Shown piece after piece: positions 8,799 through 16,702 of a DNA stretch of 64,000 nucleotides (positions within the stretch are counted from its first letter, which is position 1; each line of letters opens with the position of its first letter). Source of the DNA: Rathayibacter sp. VKM Ac-2856 (GTDB taxonomy: Bacteria > Actinomycetota > Actinomycetes > Actinomycetales > Microbacteriaceae); contig NZ_JABMLF010000006.1 of the NCBI RefSeq assembly GCF_013205055.1, forward strand, positions 248,001 through 312,000. The letters are read 5' to 3'. Under the pieces are notes generated by a model. The model did no database searches. It was not told the DNA's origin and saw only the letters and a list, made by a program, of their open reading frames with translations. The position numbers and the translations under genes are program-made.

Positions 8799-9659
8799 AT
8801 GAGCCGTCGCCGTCCCCGTCCCCGCCCCGACTGGGTCGCCGCACTCGAGACGGGGGACGACGCAGGGCTGTTCGGACCCGGCAGCGCCGTCTGGGCCGTC
8901 AACGGCGCGATGCCGACGATGGTGGCCGGGGTCCGCGCGCTGCTGATGCAGACGCTGCACGCGGGCGCCATGGCCGGCGTGCACGACCACTCCCGCTACC
9001 GCGAGGACCCGATGGGGCGCCTCGACAACACCGTGCGCTGGGTGCTCACCACCAGCTTCGGCGACACGGCCACCGCCAGCGGCGCGGCCCGCTGGGTGAC
9101 CGGCGTGCACGAGCGGATCGTCGGCACGTATCACGACGCCGCCGACGTCGAGCGCTCCTACTCGGCGCAGGACCCGCGGCTGCTGCTCTGGGTGCACGAC
9201 GCCTTCACGGACGCCTTCCTCGGCTCGCACCGGCTCTGGGGCGGGCCCATCCCGGGCGGACCGGACGCGTACGTCCGCGAGTGGGCCGCGTCGGGTCGTC
9301 TGCTCGGAGTCGAGAGCCCGCCGGAGAGCGTCGCCGAGCTGCGTGAGCAGCTGGCCGGATTCGCGGGGGAGCTGCGCCCGGACGAGCGCGTGCACGAGGC
9401 CGTCGACTTCCTCCGCCGGGTGAAGCTCCCGGGCGAGGCGGGCCTGATCTACCCGCTGCTCTTCGCCGGCGCCACCGCGTCGCTGTCGCGGGACGTCCGC
9501 CGACTCCTGGGCCTCCGCCGCCCCTGGTGGCCCGCCATCACCGCGACCCGCCTGCTCCTGCGCGCCCTCGAGCTGTACCTCGGCACCCTGTCGCCGAGCG
9601 AGCGGGCCGCGCGCACCCGCCTCGGCCGCCTCGCAGCGACCCGCACCGCCACCGGCTGA
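8799..9659 (+). CDS. MpaB-like oxygenase family protein (DUF2236)
   Basis: 286-residue protein of the DUF2236/MpaB family, named after a haem-dependent latex-oxygenase-like enzyme, with many uncharacterised actinobacterial members. Family signs are the early FGPGSAVWAVNGAMPTMVAG segment, the HDHSRYREDPMGRL stretch, conserved WVTGVHERIVGT and LLWVHDAFTDAFL segments with histidines that could bind haem, and a basic C-terminus. There is no signal peptide. The substrate is unknown and the neighbours give no clue. The reading frame has only this start close to the -10-like box. Confidence 0.8.
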   Translation: MSRRRPRPRPDWVAALETGDDAGLFGPGSAVWAVNGAMPTMVAGVRALLMQTLHAGAMAGVHDHSRYREDPMGRLDNTVRWVLTTSFGDTATASGAARWVTGVHERIVGTYHDAADVERSYSAQDPRLLLWVHDAFTDAFLGSHRLWGGPIPGGPDAYVREWAASGRLLGVESPPESVAELREQLAGFAGELRPDERVHEAVDFLRRVKLPGEAGLIYPLLFAGATASLSRDVRRLLGLRRPWWPAITATRLLLRALELYLGTLSPSERAARTRLGRLAATRTATG

Positions 9660-9693
9660 CCCCGCCCGCGCCACCCCGCCTCCCGCTGCGCCC

Positions 9694-10536
9694 TCCGGCT
9701 CGCGCAATCGTCCCCGGCTCGCGGGATCCATCGATTTCCGCGGGCCGAAGTCGGTTTCGTTTGCCGAAGTCCTGGAGACGGGCCGTCGCAAACCATGTTC
9801 GGCTCGTGGATTCGTCTCCGGCTCGTGGAATCGTCTCCGGCTCGTGAAATCTGTCGATTCCCGCGTGCCGAGGGTGCTTCCACGTGCCGGAGTTCGGGCG
9901 AGAAGCCCGCGCACTCATGTTCGGCTCGTGGAATCGTCCCCGGCTCGTGAGATCTGTTGATTTCCGCGTGCCGGGGTCGATTCCGCGTGCCGGAGTTCGG
10001 GCGAGAGGCCTCCGCACCGTGTTCGGCTCGCGAGATCGTCTCCGGCTCGAGGGTTCGGCTGTTTCCCACGTGCCGAAGGTGCTTCCGCGTGCCCGAGGTC
10101 GGGCGAGGGGTCGCCGCACCGATGTCGGGCTCGTGGAATCGCCTCCGGCTCGTCAAATCTGGTGATTCCCGCGTGCCGAGGGCGCTTTCACGTGCCGGAG
10201 TTCGGGCGAGAAGCCCGCGCACTCTTGTTCGGCTCGTGGAATCGACTCCGGCTCGTCAAATCTGGTGATTCCCGCGTGCCGGGGGTGCTTTCGCGTGCCG
10301 GAGTTCGGGCGAGAAGCCTGCGCACTCTTGTTCGGCTCGCGGGATCGTCTCCGGCTCGTGGAATCAGGTGGTTCCCGCGTGCCGAGGGTGCTTTCGCGTG
10401 CCGGAGTTCTGGAGAAAGATTTCCCCACCGAGCTCTGGGTCGTGGAATCGTCTCCGGCTCGTGAGATCGGCCGTTTCCCGCGTGCCGAGGCCGATTCTGC
10501 GTGCCGGATCCGAGCACCTCAGCGGATTCGCCGGGC
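9694..10536. repeat. Tandem array of about eight ~103-bp units
   Basis: Units begin near 9694, 9798, 9920, 10022, 10125, 10228, 10331 and 10434, with spacings of 102-104 bases except one of 122. Each unit has two direct copies of CGGCTCGTGRAATC about 19 bases apart and two related motifs on the opposite strand (CGGCACGCGGGAATC). A small hairpin CGGGC-GAGAA-GCCCG follows. The 122-base unit carries one extra 19-base sub-repeat. The outer units are the most diverged. The unit length is not a multiple of three, so coding is unlikely. Confidence 0.85.
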
Positions 10537-10562
10537 TTCTCGAACACCTGTCCGGGAAGTGG

Positions 10563-10568
10563 TAGACT
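10563..10568 (+). promoter_or_regulatory. -10 box of the TetR-carD operon (leaderless)
   Basis: TAGACT, 7 bases, then ATG. A weak -35 (TCGAAC, 10540-10545) lies 17 bases upstream and overlaps a degenerate LexA-like box. Confidence 0.6.
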
Positions 10569-10575
10569 GACTCCG

Positions 10576-11262
10576 ATGTCTTCCGCTCGAGCCGCCTCCC
10601 CGCACGGGGCGGAGTCGCCCTCGGGCCCCGCATCGGCCGATCCGCGGGCACGACGCACCCGGCGCCGGGTCTTCGACGCGGTCGAGCGGCTGGTCATGCA
10701 GACCGACGGTGAGCGCGCCGAGGGCATCGCCGTCAGCGATATCGTGCGCGAGGCCGGCATCAGCCGCAGCTCGTTCTACGCGCACTTCGAGGACGCCTCG
10801 GCCGTCGCCTCGGCGCTGCTCCGCGAGGACCTCGTCGTCGCGGACGTCTCCGGGCCGGATCCGGCGGACCGCACCGGCGCCCTCGCGCTCCGCCGCGGCT
10901 ACGTCCGCCTCGTCGACCGCCTCGTCGACCGGCACGCCTTCCACGCCCGGCTCCGCGCCCGCGCCTCGGCCCGCGTCGCCTCCGACGACGCCGTCCTCGA
11001 CACCGTGCTGGCGCTGCACCGCGCGGTGCTCGCCCGCGTCGACGCCCCCGCCGACGTCGATCCCGAGCTGACCGCGGTCTTCGCGGCCGGCGGCGTGCTC
11101 GCCGTGGTCGGCGCCTGGCTGGCCGGCGGTCTCGACGGCACCGACGAGGAGCTCGTCGAGCAGCTCGTCGCCCTGCTCCCGCCCTGGCTGGCCGACGCGC
11201 CGCTGCGCACCCCCGGCTCCTCCCTCCCACCACTACGCCCCACGATGAAAGGCACGACATGA
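10576..11262 (+). CDS. TetR-family transcriptional regulator
   Basis: 228 residues. The N-terminal helix-turn-helix includes TRRRVFDAVERL, AVSDIVREAGISRSSFYAHFEDASAV, the classical TetR recognition helix signature. The C-terminal ligand/dimer domain is Ala- and Leu-rich and unlike any well-known subtype. The ATG at 10576 is chosen over the in-frame ATG at 10501 because a -10 box ends 7 bases before it. The stop overlaps the carD start (ATGA), so both are translated from one message. Ligand and target are unknown; autoregulation is likely for the family. Confidence 0.85.
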   Translation: MSSARAASPHGAESPSGPASADPRARRTRRRVFDAVERLVMQTDGERAEGIAVSDIVREAGISRSSFYAHFEDASAVASALLREDLVVADVSGPDPADRTGALALRRGYVRLVDRLVDRHAFHARLRARASARVASDDAVLDTVLALHRAVLARVDAPADVDPELTAVFAAGGVLAVVGAWLAGGLDGTDEELVEQLVALLPPWLADAPLRTPGSSLPPLRPTMKGTT

Positions 11263-11750
11263 TGACATTCGAGGTCGGCGAGACCCTGGTCTACCCGCAC
11301 CACGGAGCGGTGACGATCACCGGGCTCGAGAAGCGCTCGGTCAAGGGCGTCGAGAAGACGTTCATGACGATGAACGTGCACACCAGCGAGCTCACGATCA
11401 CCCTGCCCGTCGAGAACGCCGAGCTCGTCGGCGTCCGCGAGATCATCGACGACGCCGGTGTGCAGGCCGTCTACGACGTGCTCCGCAGCGACGTCGCCGA
11501 GGAGGCCAGCAACTGGTCGCGCCGCTTCAAGGCCAACCAGGAGAAGATGGCCAGCGGCAGCGTCTACCGCGTCAGCGAGGTCGTCCGCGACCTGTGGCGC
11601 CGCGAGCAGGCCGGCGGAGTCTCGGCCGGCGAGAAGCGCATGCTGCTCAAGGCCCGCCAGATCCTGGTGTCCGAGCTCTCGCTCGCGCTGAAGGCCACCG
11701 ACGAGGAGGCCTCGGCCAAGCTCGACGAGGTCCTCGCCTCGGCGATCTGA
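11259..11750 (+). CDS. CarD-family RNA polymerase-binding regulator
   Basis: 163 residues. The N-terminal RNAP-interacting (Tudor-like) domain starts FEVGETLVYPHHGAVTI. The C-terminal helical DNA-binding domain has NWSRRFKANQEKMASG, VSEVVRDLWRRE and LSAGEKRMLLKARQIL-like segments as in actinobacterial CarD, which stabilises open promoter complexes. The usual ispD/ispF neighbours are missing, and the gene is translationally coupled to a TetR gene, so it may be a second CarD copy. AAAGG at 11248-11252 is the ribosome-binding site; ATG at 11259 or 11262 could be used. Confidence 0.9.
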   Translation: MMTFEVGETLVYPHHGAVTITGLEKRSVKGVEKTFMTMNVHTSELTITLPVENAELVGVREIIDDAGVQAVYDVLRSDVAEEASNWSRRFKANQEKMASGSVYRVSEVVRDLWRREQAGGVSAGEKRMLLKARQILVSELSLALKATDEEASAKLDEVLASAI

Positions 11751-11757
11751 TCCCCTC

Positions 11758-11797
11758 CCGACGGCGCGTCCACCCTCCGGGGCGGGCGCGCCGTCGG
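11758..11797 (+). terminator. Terminator after carD
   Basis: An 11-bp stem (CCGACGGCGCG and complement) with an 18-base loop begins 8 bases after the carD stop. Confidence 0.6.
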
Positions 11798-11835
11798 CGT
11801 TCCGGCGCGGTCCCCGGGCACGGTCGCGCCCGTCC

Positions 11836-11841
11836 TAGGCT
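11836..11841 (+). promoter_or_regulatory. -10 box upstream of the 11891 gene
   Basis: TAGGCT with a leader of about 43 bases. CGGAG upstream of the ATG is the likely ribosome-binding site. Confidence 0.45.
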
Positions 11842-11890
11842 GGAGCGGCGGAGCACGGCCCAGCACCGCGGAGTCGAACGGAGCGCAGCC

Positions 11891-12415
11891 ATGACCTCAT
11901 CGGACGAGGCGGTCCGCGCCGCCGACGCACTCCGCGAGCTGCTGGCGCAGACCGTCGTCGAGCTCGAGCTCCGCGGGGTGCCGGACCAGGCTCTCGCCGA
12001 GCTCCGCCGACCGCGCGCGATCCTCGGCTTCCGCCGCGCTCCCGTGATGCAGCCGGTCACCCGCGCCTGGCGTCTCGGCGTCCTGCTGCTCGGGCACGAC
12101 GGCGAGCTCTTCGCGACCGGCTCGGTCACGCGCTCGGTCGCCCCGCTGCACGCGAACAACCAGTCGGAGTCGCAGGAGGCGCGCCGCGCCATCCGCAAGG
12201 CGGCGTTCGACGGGCCGTTCCGCGAGGGCGAGATCGTCAACCACGGCTGGCGCCGCCTGGAGATCGATCCGGAGAGCCTCGCCGCCGGGCAGGAGCCGCT
12301 CTCGCTCCGCGGCGATCAGGCCGTCGTGCGCTGGGCTCCCGGCCTCGGCGACCAGGGCCTCATGCCGCTCGAGCGCTATCTCGCCGACCGGCTCGACCTG
12401 CTCGAGGGGGCGTAG
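11891..12415 (+). CDS. Conserved hypothetical protein
   Basis: 174 residues, not recognised. It is soluble, with an N-terminal helix (ALRELLAQTVVELELRG), a central hydrophobic strand region (AWRLGVLLLGHDGELFATGSV) and a C-terminal segment rich in charged residues. No signal peptide or membrane span is seen. Codon use matches its neighbours, and the ATG has a promoter and ribosome-binding site, so it is probably real. It converges on the DarT-like gene with a shared terminator hairpin between them. Confidence 0.65.
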   Translation: MTSSDEAVRAADALRELLAQTVVELELRGVPDQALAELRRPRAILGFRRAPVMQPVTRAWRLGVLLLGHDGELFATGSVTRSVAPLHANNQSESQEARRAIRKAAFDGPFREGEIVNHGWRRLEIDPESLAAGQEPLSLRGDQAVVRWAPGLGDQGLMPLERYLADRLDLLEGA

Positions 12416-12448
12416 GAGCCGTCCGGACGACACGGCCCGGACGGCTCC
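12415..12448. terminator. Bidirectional terminator between convergent genes
   Basis: A perfect 12-bp stem GGAGCCGTCCGG/CCGGACGGCTCC with a 10-base loop lies between the 11891 gene and the DarT-like gene, and ends 7 bases from the latter's stop. Confidence 0.75.
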
Positions 12449-12454
12449 GCCGCG

Positions 12455-13237
12455 TCACTCCTCCTCGGCGACCGGGTGGAACCAGGGCGGGTAGACCGCG
12501 ACGCGCGGCGAGGCGCCGCTGTTCTCGAACATCGCCTTGACCTTGTTCTTCATGGTGACCGACGGCACGCCGACGACGGCGATCTCCTCGATCGGGAAGC
12601 GGTCGGGCACGAGCGCCTCGGCGCTGCGCAGCGCGGGCTCGTCGACGAGGAGCCGGGCGAAGGTCCGCACGAGGGCGTCGCCCTCGGTGAAGCGGGTCAG
12701 GACGTGCGACGCGTCGCCGTCGCTCAGCACGGAGGCGGAGGAGAGCGAGCCCACCAGCACGACGAACTGCGAGGCGGTGGTGGTGTGCGCGCGGGGCGAC
12801 CAGTGCGGGAGCACGCGCTCGCCGCGGAGGTCGGCCCAGAGCGCGGCGTCGGGGGAGAGGAAGAACGGCACATGGCCGGCGACGCTGACGCCGTCCTTCA
12901 CCTGGACGGCGCGGCGGTGCTCGCGGGTCGTCTCGGCGCTGACGTCGACGGCGGGTCGCGTCTCGAGGCTCTGGTCCGCGAGGACCGCGCCGGCGGCGAC
13001 GATCGCCTCGAGGTTGTCGAGGTGGGTCACGTGGTAGATGCGCTGCGCGGCGATGTCGACCTGGGGGAGCGGCTTCTCGCGGGCGGTGCCCCGGGCTGCG
13101 GCCCGCGCGGTGGCCGCGCGGGAGGTCCCCGGGACGCGCACGGGCGCGCGGGTGCGGCCCTGCGGCTCGGGCAGCTTGGCGGGGGAGCAGACGTCGCAGA
13201 GAGCGATGTCGAGACCGTGGATGCATTCTTCGGGCAC
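12455..13237 (-). CDS. DarT-like ssDNA thymidine ADP-ribosyltransferase (DUF4433)
   Basis: 260 residues. The segment IYHVTHLDNLEAIVAAG at about 67-83 is the NAD-binding start of DUF4433/DarT proteins. REHRRAVQV (about 105-113) matches the conserved arginine region and HVPFFLSP (about 122-129) the following core. SAEALVPDRFP holds Glu207, in the place of the catalytic glutamate. Known DarT enzymes ADP-ribosylate thymidine in single-stranded DNA and are paired with a macrodomain antitoxin DarG; none is adjacent here. An added N-terminus has Cys5, His7, Cys14 and Cys17, a possible zinc knuckle. The GTG start has AGAAGGA about 8 bases upstream. Confidence 0.75.
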   Translation of the reverse strand: MPEECIHGLDIALCDVCSPAKLPEPQGRTRAPVRVPGTSRAATARAAARGTAREKPLPQVDIAAQRIYHVTHLDNLEAIVAAGAVLADQSLETRPAVDVSAETTREHRRAVQVKDGVSVAGHVPFFLSPDAALWADLRGERVLPHWSPRAHTTTASQFVVLVGSLSSASVLSDGDASHVLTRFTEGDALVRTFARLLVDEPALRSAEALVPDRFPIEEIAVVGVPSVTMKNKVKAMFENSGASPRVAVYPPWFHPVAEEE

Positions 13238-13395
13238 GCGTGAAATCCTTCTGCGCGCGGTCTCGGGGTTCCGGCGCAAGGACGACGTTACGCGACCGCG
13301 GCGGCCCTGCACCGTCGCGGCGGTGATCCGCGGACCTCCGACGCGGGTGGCCGCGCATCGCCTGGGAGCGGGAGAGCAGCCGCGCCGGCCGCGCG

Positions 13396-13401
13396 TAGCG
13401 T
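13396..13401 (+). promoter_or_regulatory. -10 box of the DUF427 gene (leaderless)
   Basis: TAGCGT, 7 bases, then ATG. Confidence 0.6.
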
Positions 13402-13408
13402 GGGCGGG

Positions 13409-13897
13409 ATGAAGCGCACACCCCCCGCCGAGGGACAGGAATCCGTCTGGGACTACCCGCGACCGCCCAGGGTCGAGCCGACATCGGAGCACGTCGTGGT
13501 CCGGCTCGGCGGGGTGGTCGTCGCCGACACCCGCGAGGCGTTCCGCGTCCTCGAGACCAGTCACCCACCCGTCTACTACCTGCCTCGCTCCGCCTTCGCC
13601 GACGGCGCGCTCGAGCCCGCGCCGGGCCGCAGCATCTGCGAGTTCAAGGGCGCCGCCTCCTACCTCACCGTCCGCGGCGGCGGAGCGGTCGCCGAGTCCG
13701 CGGGCTGGATCTACCCCGACCCGATGCCCGGCTTCGAGCAGCTCGTCGACACGGTCGCGCTCTACCCGGGCCGGATGGAGTCCTGCACCGTGGACGGCGA
13801 GACCGTGCAGCCGCAGCCCGGCGACTTCTACGGCGGCTGGATCACCTCGCGGGTGGTCGGCCCGTTCAAGGGCGCCCCGGGCACGATGTTCTGGTGA
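13409..13897 (+). CDS. DUF427 domain-containing protein
   Basis: 162 residues of the small beta-rich DUF427 family. Recognised from ESVWDYPRPPRVEPT, VVVADTREAFRVLETSHPPVYYLPRS, CEFKGAASYLTV, and the final GWITSRVVGPFKGAPGTMFW segment. The function of the family is unknown, though such proteins are widespread in actinobacteria and fungi. The internal ATG at 13409 is chosen over one 9 bases upstream because of the leaderless promoter spacing. The stop is about 110 bases before the sulfhydrylase gene, and the leader of that gene begins just after it. Confidence 0.85.
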   Translation: MKRTPPAEGQESVWDYPRPPRVEPTSEHVVVRLGGVVVADTREAFRVLETSHPPVYYLPRSAFADGALEPAPGRSICEFKGAASYLTVRGGGAVAESAGWIYPDPMPGFEQLVDTVALYPGRMESCTVDGETVQPQPGDFYGGWITSRVVGPFKGAPGTMFW

Positions 13898-13945
13898 GCG
13901 TCCCCGGGCCCGGTCGTAACGCCGGGTAACCGCTCGACGCTCCGT

Positions 13946-14001
13946 CCGCCTCCTCTGCCACCGTGGTGCCCACTGCCCCGGGTGCGGGCACGAGGAGGCG
14001 G
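13946..14001 (+). promoter_or_regulatory. Candidate RBS-sequestering leader stem
   Basis: CCGCCTCCTC (13946-13955) is the exact complement of GAGGAGGCGG (13992-14001), which is the ribosome-binding site of the next gene. A smaller hairpin GTGCCC/GGGCAC lies between them. A direct repeat GTAAC-N5-GTAAC stands upstream at about 13916-13930. Together these suggest translational control. Confidence 0.55.
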
Positions 14002-14004
14002 ATC

Positions 14005-15312
14005 ATGGCGGAGGACGAGCGCGAGCGCGAGGACGGCTGGGGCTTCTCGACGCGGCAGCTGCACGCGGGAGCGGTGCCGGAGGCGCTGCACGCCCGGCGC
14101 ACCCCGGTCTATCTGACGGCAGGCTTCAGCTTCGACTCGTTCGACGAGGCGCGCGAGCGCTTCGCGGGCGCCGACGGCTACACCTACACGCGGGTCGGCA
14201 ACCCGACCACCGATGCGGTCGAGCGCCGCCTCGCCGCGCTCGAGGGCGGGGTCGAGGCGCTCCTGGTCGGCAGCGGTCAGGCGGCCGTCTCGGTCGCCCT
14301 GCTCGCCCTCGTCTCCGCCGGCGACCACGTCGTCGCCGCCGCCAGCCTCTACGAGGGCACGCGCAACCTCCTGCTGGAGAACCTCGCCCGGCTCGGCGTG
14401 ACGACCACATTCGTCGAGGACGCGGACGACCCGCTCGCCTGGGCGGCCGCCTTCACGCCGCGCACCCGCGCCGTGCTGGTCGAGTCGATCCCGAATCCGC
14501 GCAACGACGTCGTCGACATCGGGCTCGTCGCCGACGCGGCCCACCGGGCCGGCGTCCCCGTCGTGGTCGACAACACCTTCGCGACCCCGTACCTGCTCCG
14601 CCCGCTGGAGCACGGCGCCGACGTGGTCGTGCACTCGGCGAGCAAGTTCCTGGCCGGTCACGGCGCCGTGATCGCCGGCGTGATCGTGGACGGCGGCCGC
14701 TTCGACTGGCGCAACCACGCATACCCGCACCTCGCGGCGGCGATCGAGCGCGGCGGCGACCCCGAGCGCGCCTTCATCGACTACGCGCGCCACGTCGTGG
14801 CGGGGCGGCTGGGGCCGACCGTCTCGCCGCTCACTGCCTTCCTCCTCGATCAGGGACTGGAGACGCTGTCGCTCCGCGTCCGCCACCAGTCGCGCAGCGC
14901 CCTTGTCGTCGCCCGCTGGCTGGAGTCGCGGCCCGAGGTCGCCGGCGTCGACTACAGCGGACTCGCGTCGAGCCCGTCGCACGCCCTCGCCCGACGCCTG
15001 CTGCCGCTCGGGCAGGGCTCGGTCTTCTCCTTCACCCTCCGCGGCGGCCAGGAGGCGGCCCGCCGCTTCTCCGACGCCCTCGGCCTCTTCACCCGGATGA
15101 CCCACCTCGGCGACGTCCGCTCGCTCGTCCTGCACCCGGCGTCGACCACGCACGTCGGCCGCACGCCCGAGCAGCTCGCGGCGGCGGGGATCGGCCCCGG
15201 TCTGCTGCGGCTGTCGATCGGCATCGAGGACGTCGAGGACCTGCTCGCCGACCTCGAGCGCGGGCTGCGCGCGTCCGCCGTGCGCCCGCTGCTGCTGGCG
15301 GAGGCGTCGTGA
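14005..15312 (+). CDS. O-acetylhomoserine sulfhydrylase-type PLP enzyme
   Basis: 435-residue Cys/Met-metabolism PLP enzyme of the MetY/MetZ/CGS group. TRQLHAG near the N-terminus, [22 protein letters not shown], the PLP-phosphate region [38 protein letters not shown] and [10 protein letters not shown] (PLP lysine about 213) are typical; HPASTTH near the C-terminus binds substrate. It most likely forms homocysteine or methionine from O-acetylhomoserine and a thiol. GAGGAGG sits 7 bases before this ATG, so the upstream ATG at 13963 is rejected. It overlaps the next gene by 4 bases (GTGA). Confidence 0.87.
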   Translation: MAEDEREREDGWGFSTRQLHAGAVPEALHARRTPVYLTAGFSFDSFDEARERFAGADGYTYTRVGNPTTDAVERRLAALEGGVEALLVGSGQAAVSVALLALVSAGDHVVAAASLYEGTRNLLLENLARLGVTTTFVEDADDPLAWAAAFTPRTRAVLVESIPNPRNDVVDIGLVADAAHRAGVPVVVDNTFATPYLLRPLEHGADVVVHSASKFLAGHGAVIAGVIVDGGRFDWRNHAYPHLAAAIERGGDPERAFIDYARHVVAGRLGPTVSPLTAFLLDQGLETLSLRVRHQSRSALVVARWLESRPEVAGVDYSGLASSPSHALARRLLPLGQGSVFSFTLRGGQEAARRFSDALGLFTRMTHLGDVRSLVLHPASTTHVGRTPEQLAAAGIGPGLLRLSIGIEDVEDLLADLERGLRASAVRPLLLAEAS

Positions 15313-16652
15313 GCCGGCCGCAGCACTTCGCCTGGTTCCTCTCCCGCGGCTTCGGCCCGCAGGCCTGGGGGCAGCCCGGCTGGGAGTGGGATCACTCCTG
15401 GACGACGCCCGAGGTCTACCGCCGCGGCGCCCGCGAGCTCGAGCAGGCCGGCTTCGACCTGGTGATCATCGAGGACGCGCTCTCGCTCGGGAACGCGAGC
15501 ACCCTCGACCTCCGCATCCGGCGCGCCTACGGCGGCCCCAAGCACGACCCGCTGCTGCTCGCGCCCTCGCTCTTCGAGGCGACGCAGCACCTCGGCGTCG
15601 CGCCGACCGTGAACCCGATGGCGTACAGCCCGTACCAGGCGGCCCGGCAGTTCGCGACGCTGCAGCACCTCAGCGGCGGGCGGCTCGGACTCAACGTGGT
15701 GACGGACGTGGGCAGCAGCCGGCACTTCGGCCTCGAGCCGCTGGCGCACGACGGCGCCTACGACCGGGCGCACGAGTGGCTGGACTCGCTCCGCGAGCTC
15801 TGGCGCAGCTGGCAGGACGGCGCGCTGATCCAGGACGCGGCGACCGGCCGCTTCGCCGACGGCGGCCGGCTCGACGCGCTCCGGCACCGGGGAGCGCACT
15901 ACTCGTTCGACGGTCCGCTGAACGCGCTGCCGTTCGGCGCCGCCTCCGCCGCGGGGGCGGCGTCCGGCCCGGGCGAGCCCGTCATCGTTTCCCCGGGCGG
16001 ATCGCCGCGCGGCATCGACTTCGCCGGCGCTCAGTCCGAGATCCAGCTGGCCCTCGCCCCGCTCGACGCGGCGAGCGTCCGCGCCTACCGCGAGCGGGCC
16101 CGGACCGCCGCCGCCGCGCACGGCCGCGACCCGGACGACCTCACGATCCTCTTCGTCGTCAAGCCGATCATCGTGTCGAGCCGGGAGGAGGCGCAGCGCC
16201 TCGTCGACGCCTCCGCGCACCCCGACGACGCGGCACTGCTCACCGCGGCCGCCGCCTGGTCCAGCGATCTCGAGACGGACCTCACCGCGCTCGACCTCGA
16301 CCGGCCGATCGACCCGTCCGTCTTCGGCGAGCACGTCTCGCGCGGCAGCATCGCCGGCCTGTACGGCGGCGCGGACGCCGACGCCCCGCTGCGCGCACTG
16401 CTCACCGCTAAGGCGCGCCTCGGGCTGATCGCCGAGGGGCGCGGAGCTGTGGGCACGGCGGAGGAGGTCGCGGACGTCGTCCAGGAGCTCGGCGACGACG
16501 CGGACAACGACGGCGTCGCGTTCTCGGGCGACTTCCACCCGGTCACGCTGCACCGGATGCTCGACGAGCTGGTGCCGATCCTGCGCCGACGCGGGATCCT
16601 GCGGCGGGAGTACCCGGGCGGCGGGCTGCGCGGGAGCCTCGCGGAGTTCTGA
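15309..16652 (+). CDS. LLM-class flavin-dependent monooxygenase (NtaA/SnaA/DszA group)
   Basis: 447 residues of the FMN-dependent, luciferase-like NtaA/DszA/SnaA type. Marked by AWFLSRGFGPQAWG, DLVIIEDA, LFEATQHLGVAPTVNPMAYSPYQAARQFATLQHLSGGR, GLNVVTDV and the SPGGSPRG and GVAFSGDF segments. Such enzymes oxidise sulfur, amine or sulfone compounds using FMNH2 from a separate reductase, which is not encoded nearby. Translational coupling to a sulfhydrylase suggests release of sulfur from an organic compound for methionine or cysteine synthesis; that is inference. It starts with GTG inside the previous stop. Confidence 0.85.
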   Translation: MSRPQHFAWFLSRGFGPQAWGQPGWEWDHSWTTPEVYRRGARELEQAGFDLVIIEDALSLGNASTLDLRIRRAYGGPKHDPLLLAPSLFEATQHLGVAPTVNPMAYSPYQAARQFATLQHLSGGRLGLNVVTDVGSSRHFGLEPLAHDGAYDRAHEWLDSLRELWRSWQDGALIQDAATGRFADGGRLDALRHRGAHYSFDGPLNALPFGAASAAGAASGPGEPVIVSPGGSPRGIDFAGAQSEIQLALAPLDAASVRAYRERARTAAAAHGRDPDDLTILFVVKPIIVSSREEAQRLVDASAHPDDAALLTAAAAWSSDLETDLTALDLDRPIDPSVFGEHVSRGSIAGLYGGADADAPLRALLTAKARLGLIAEGRGAVGTAEEVADVVQELGDDADNDGVAFSGDFHPVTLHRMLDELVPILRRRGILRREYPGGGLRGSLAEF

Positions 16653-16702
16653 CCGGCTCGCGCCCGGGCCGGTCGGAGGCCGAGCGGCCGAGCGGGCGAA
16701 CG

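Larger units (their letters stand above)
9660..10575. other. Gene-free interval holding the 103-bp array
   Basis: Over 900 bases with no credible gene. Nearly all of it is tandem array (9694-10536), followed by the promoter of the TetR gene. Short open frames here are translations of repeats and change frame at each unit. Confidence 0.75.

Noticed and set aside
9694-10536. Array considered as CRISPR or as a repeat-protein gene
   Set aside because: There are no short unique spacers or cas genes, and units of 102-104 bases shift frame at each step.
13898-14004. SAM or other known riboswitch before the sulfhydrylase gene
   Set aside because: The ~105-base leader lacks the conserved core patterns of SAM riboswitch classes that I can recall. 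Only the RBS-pairing stem is supported.
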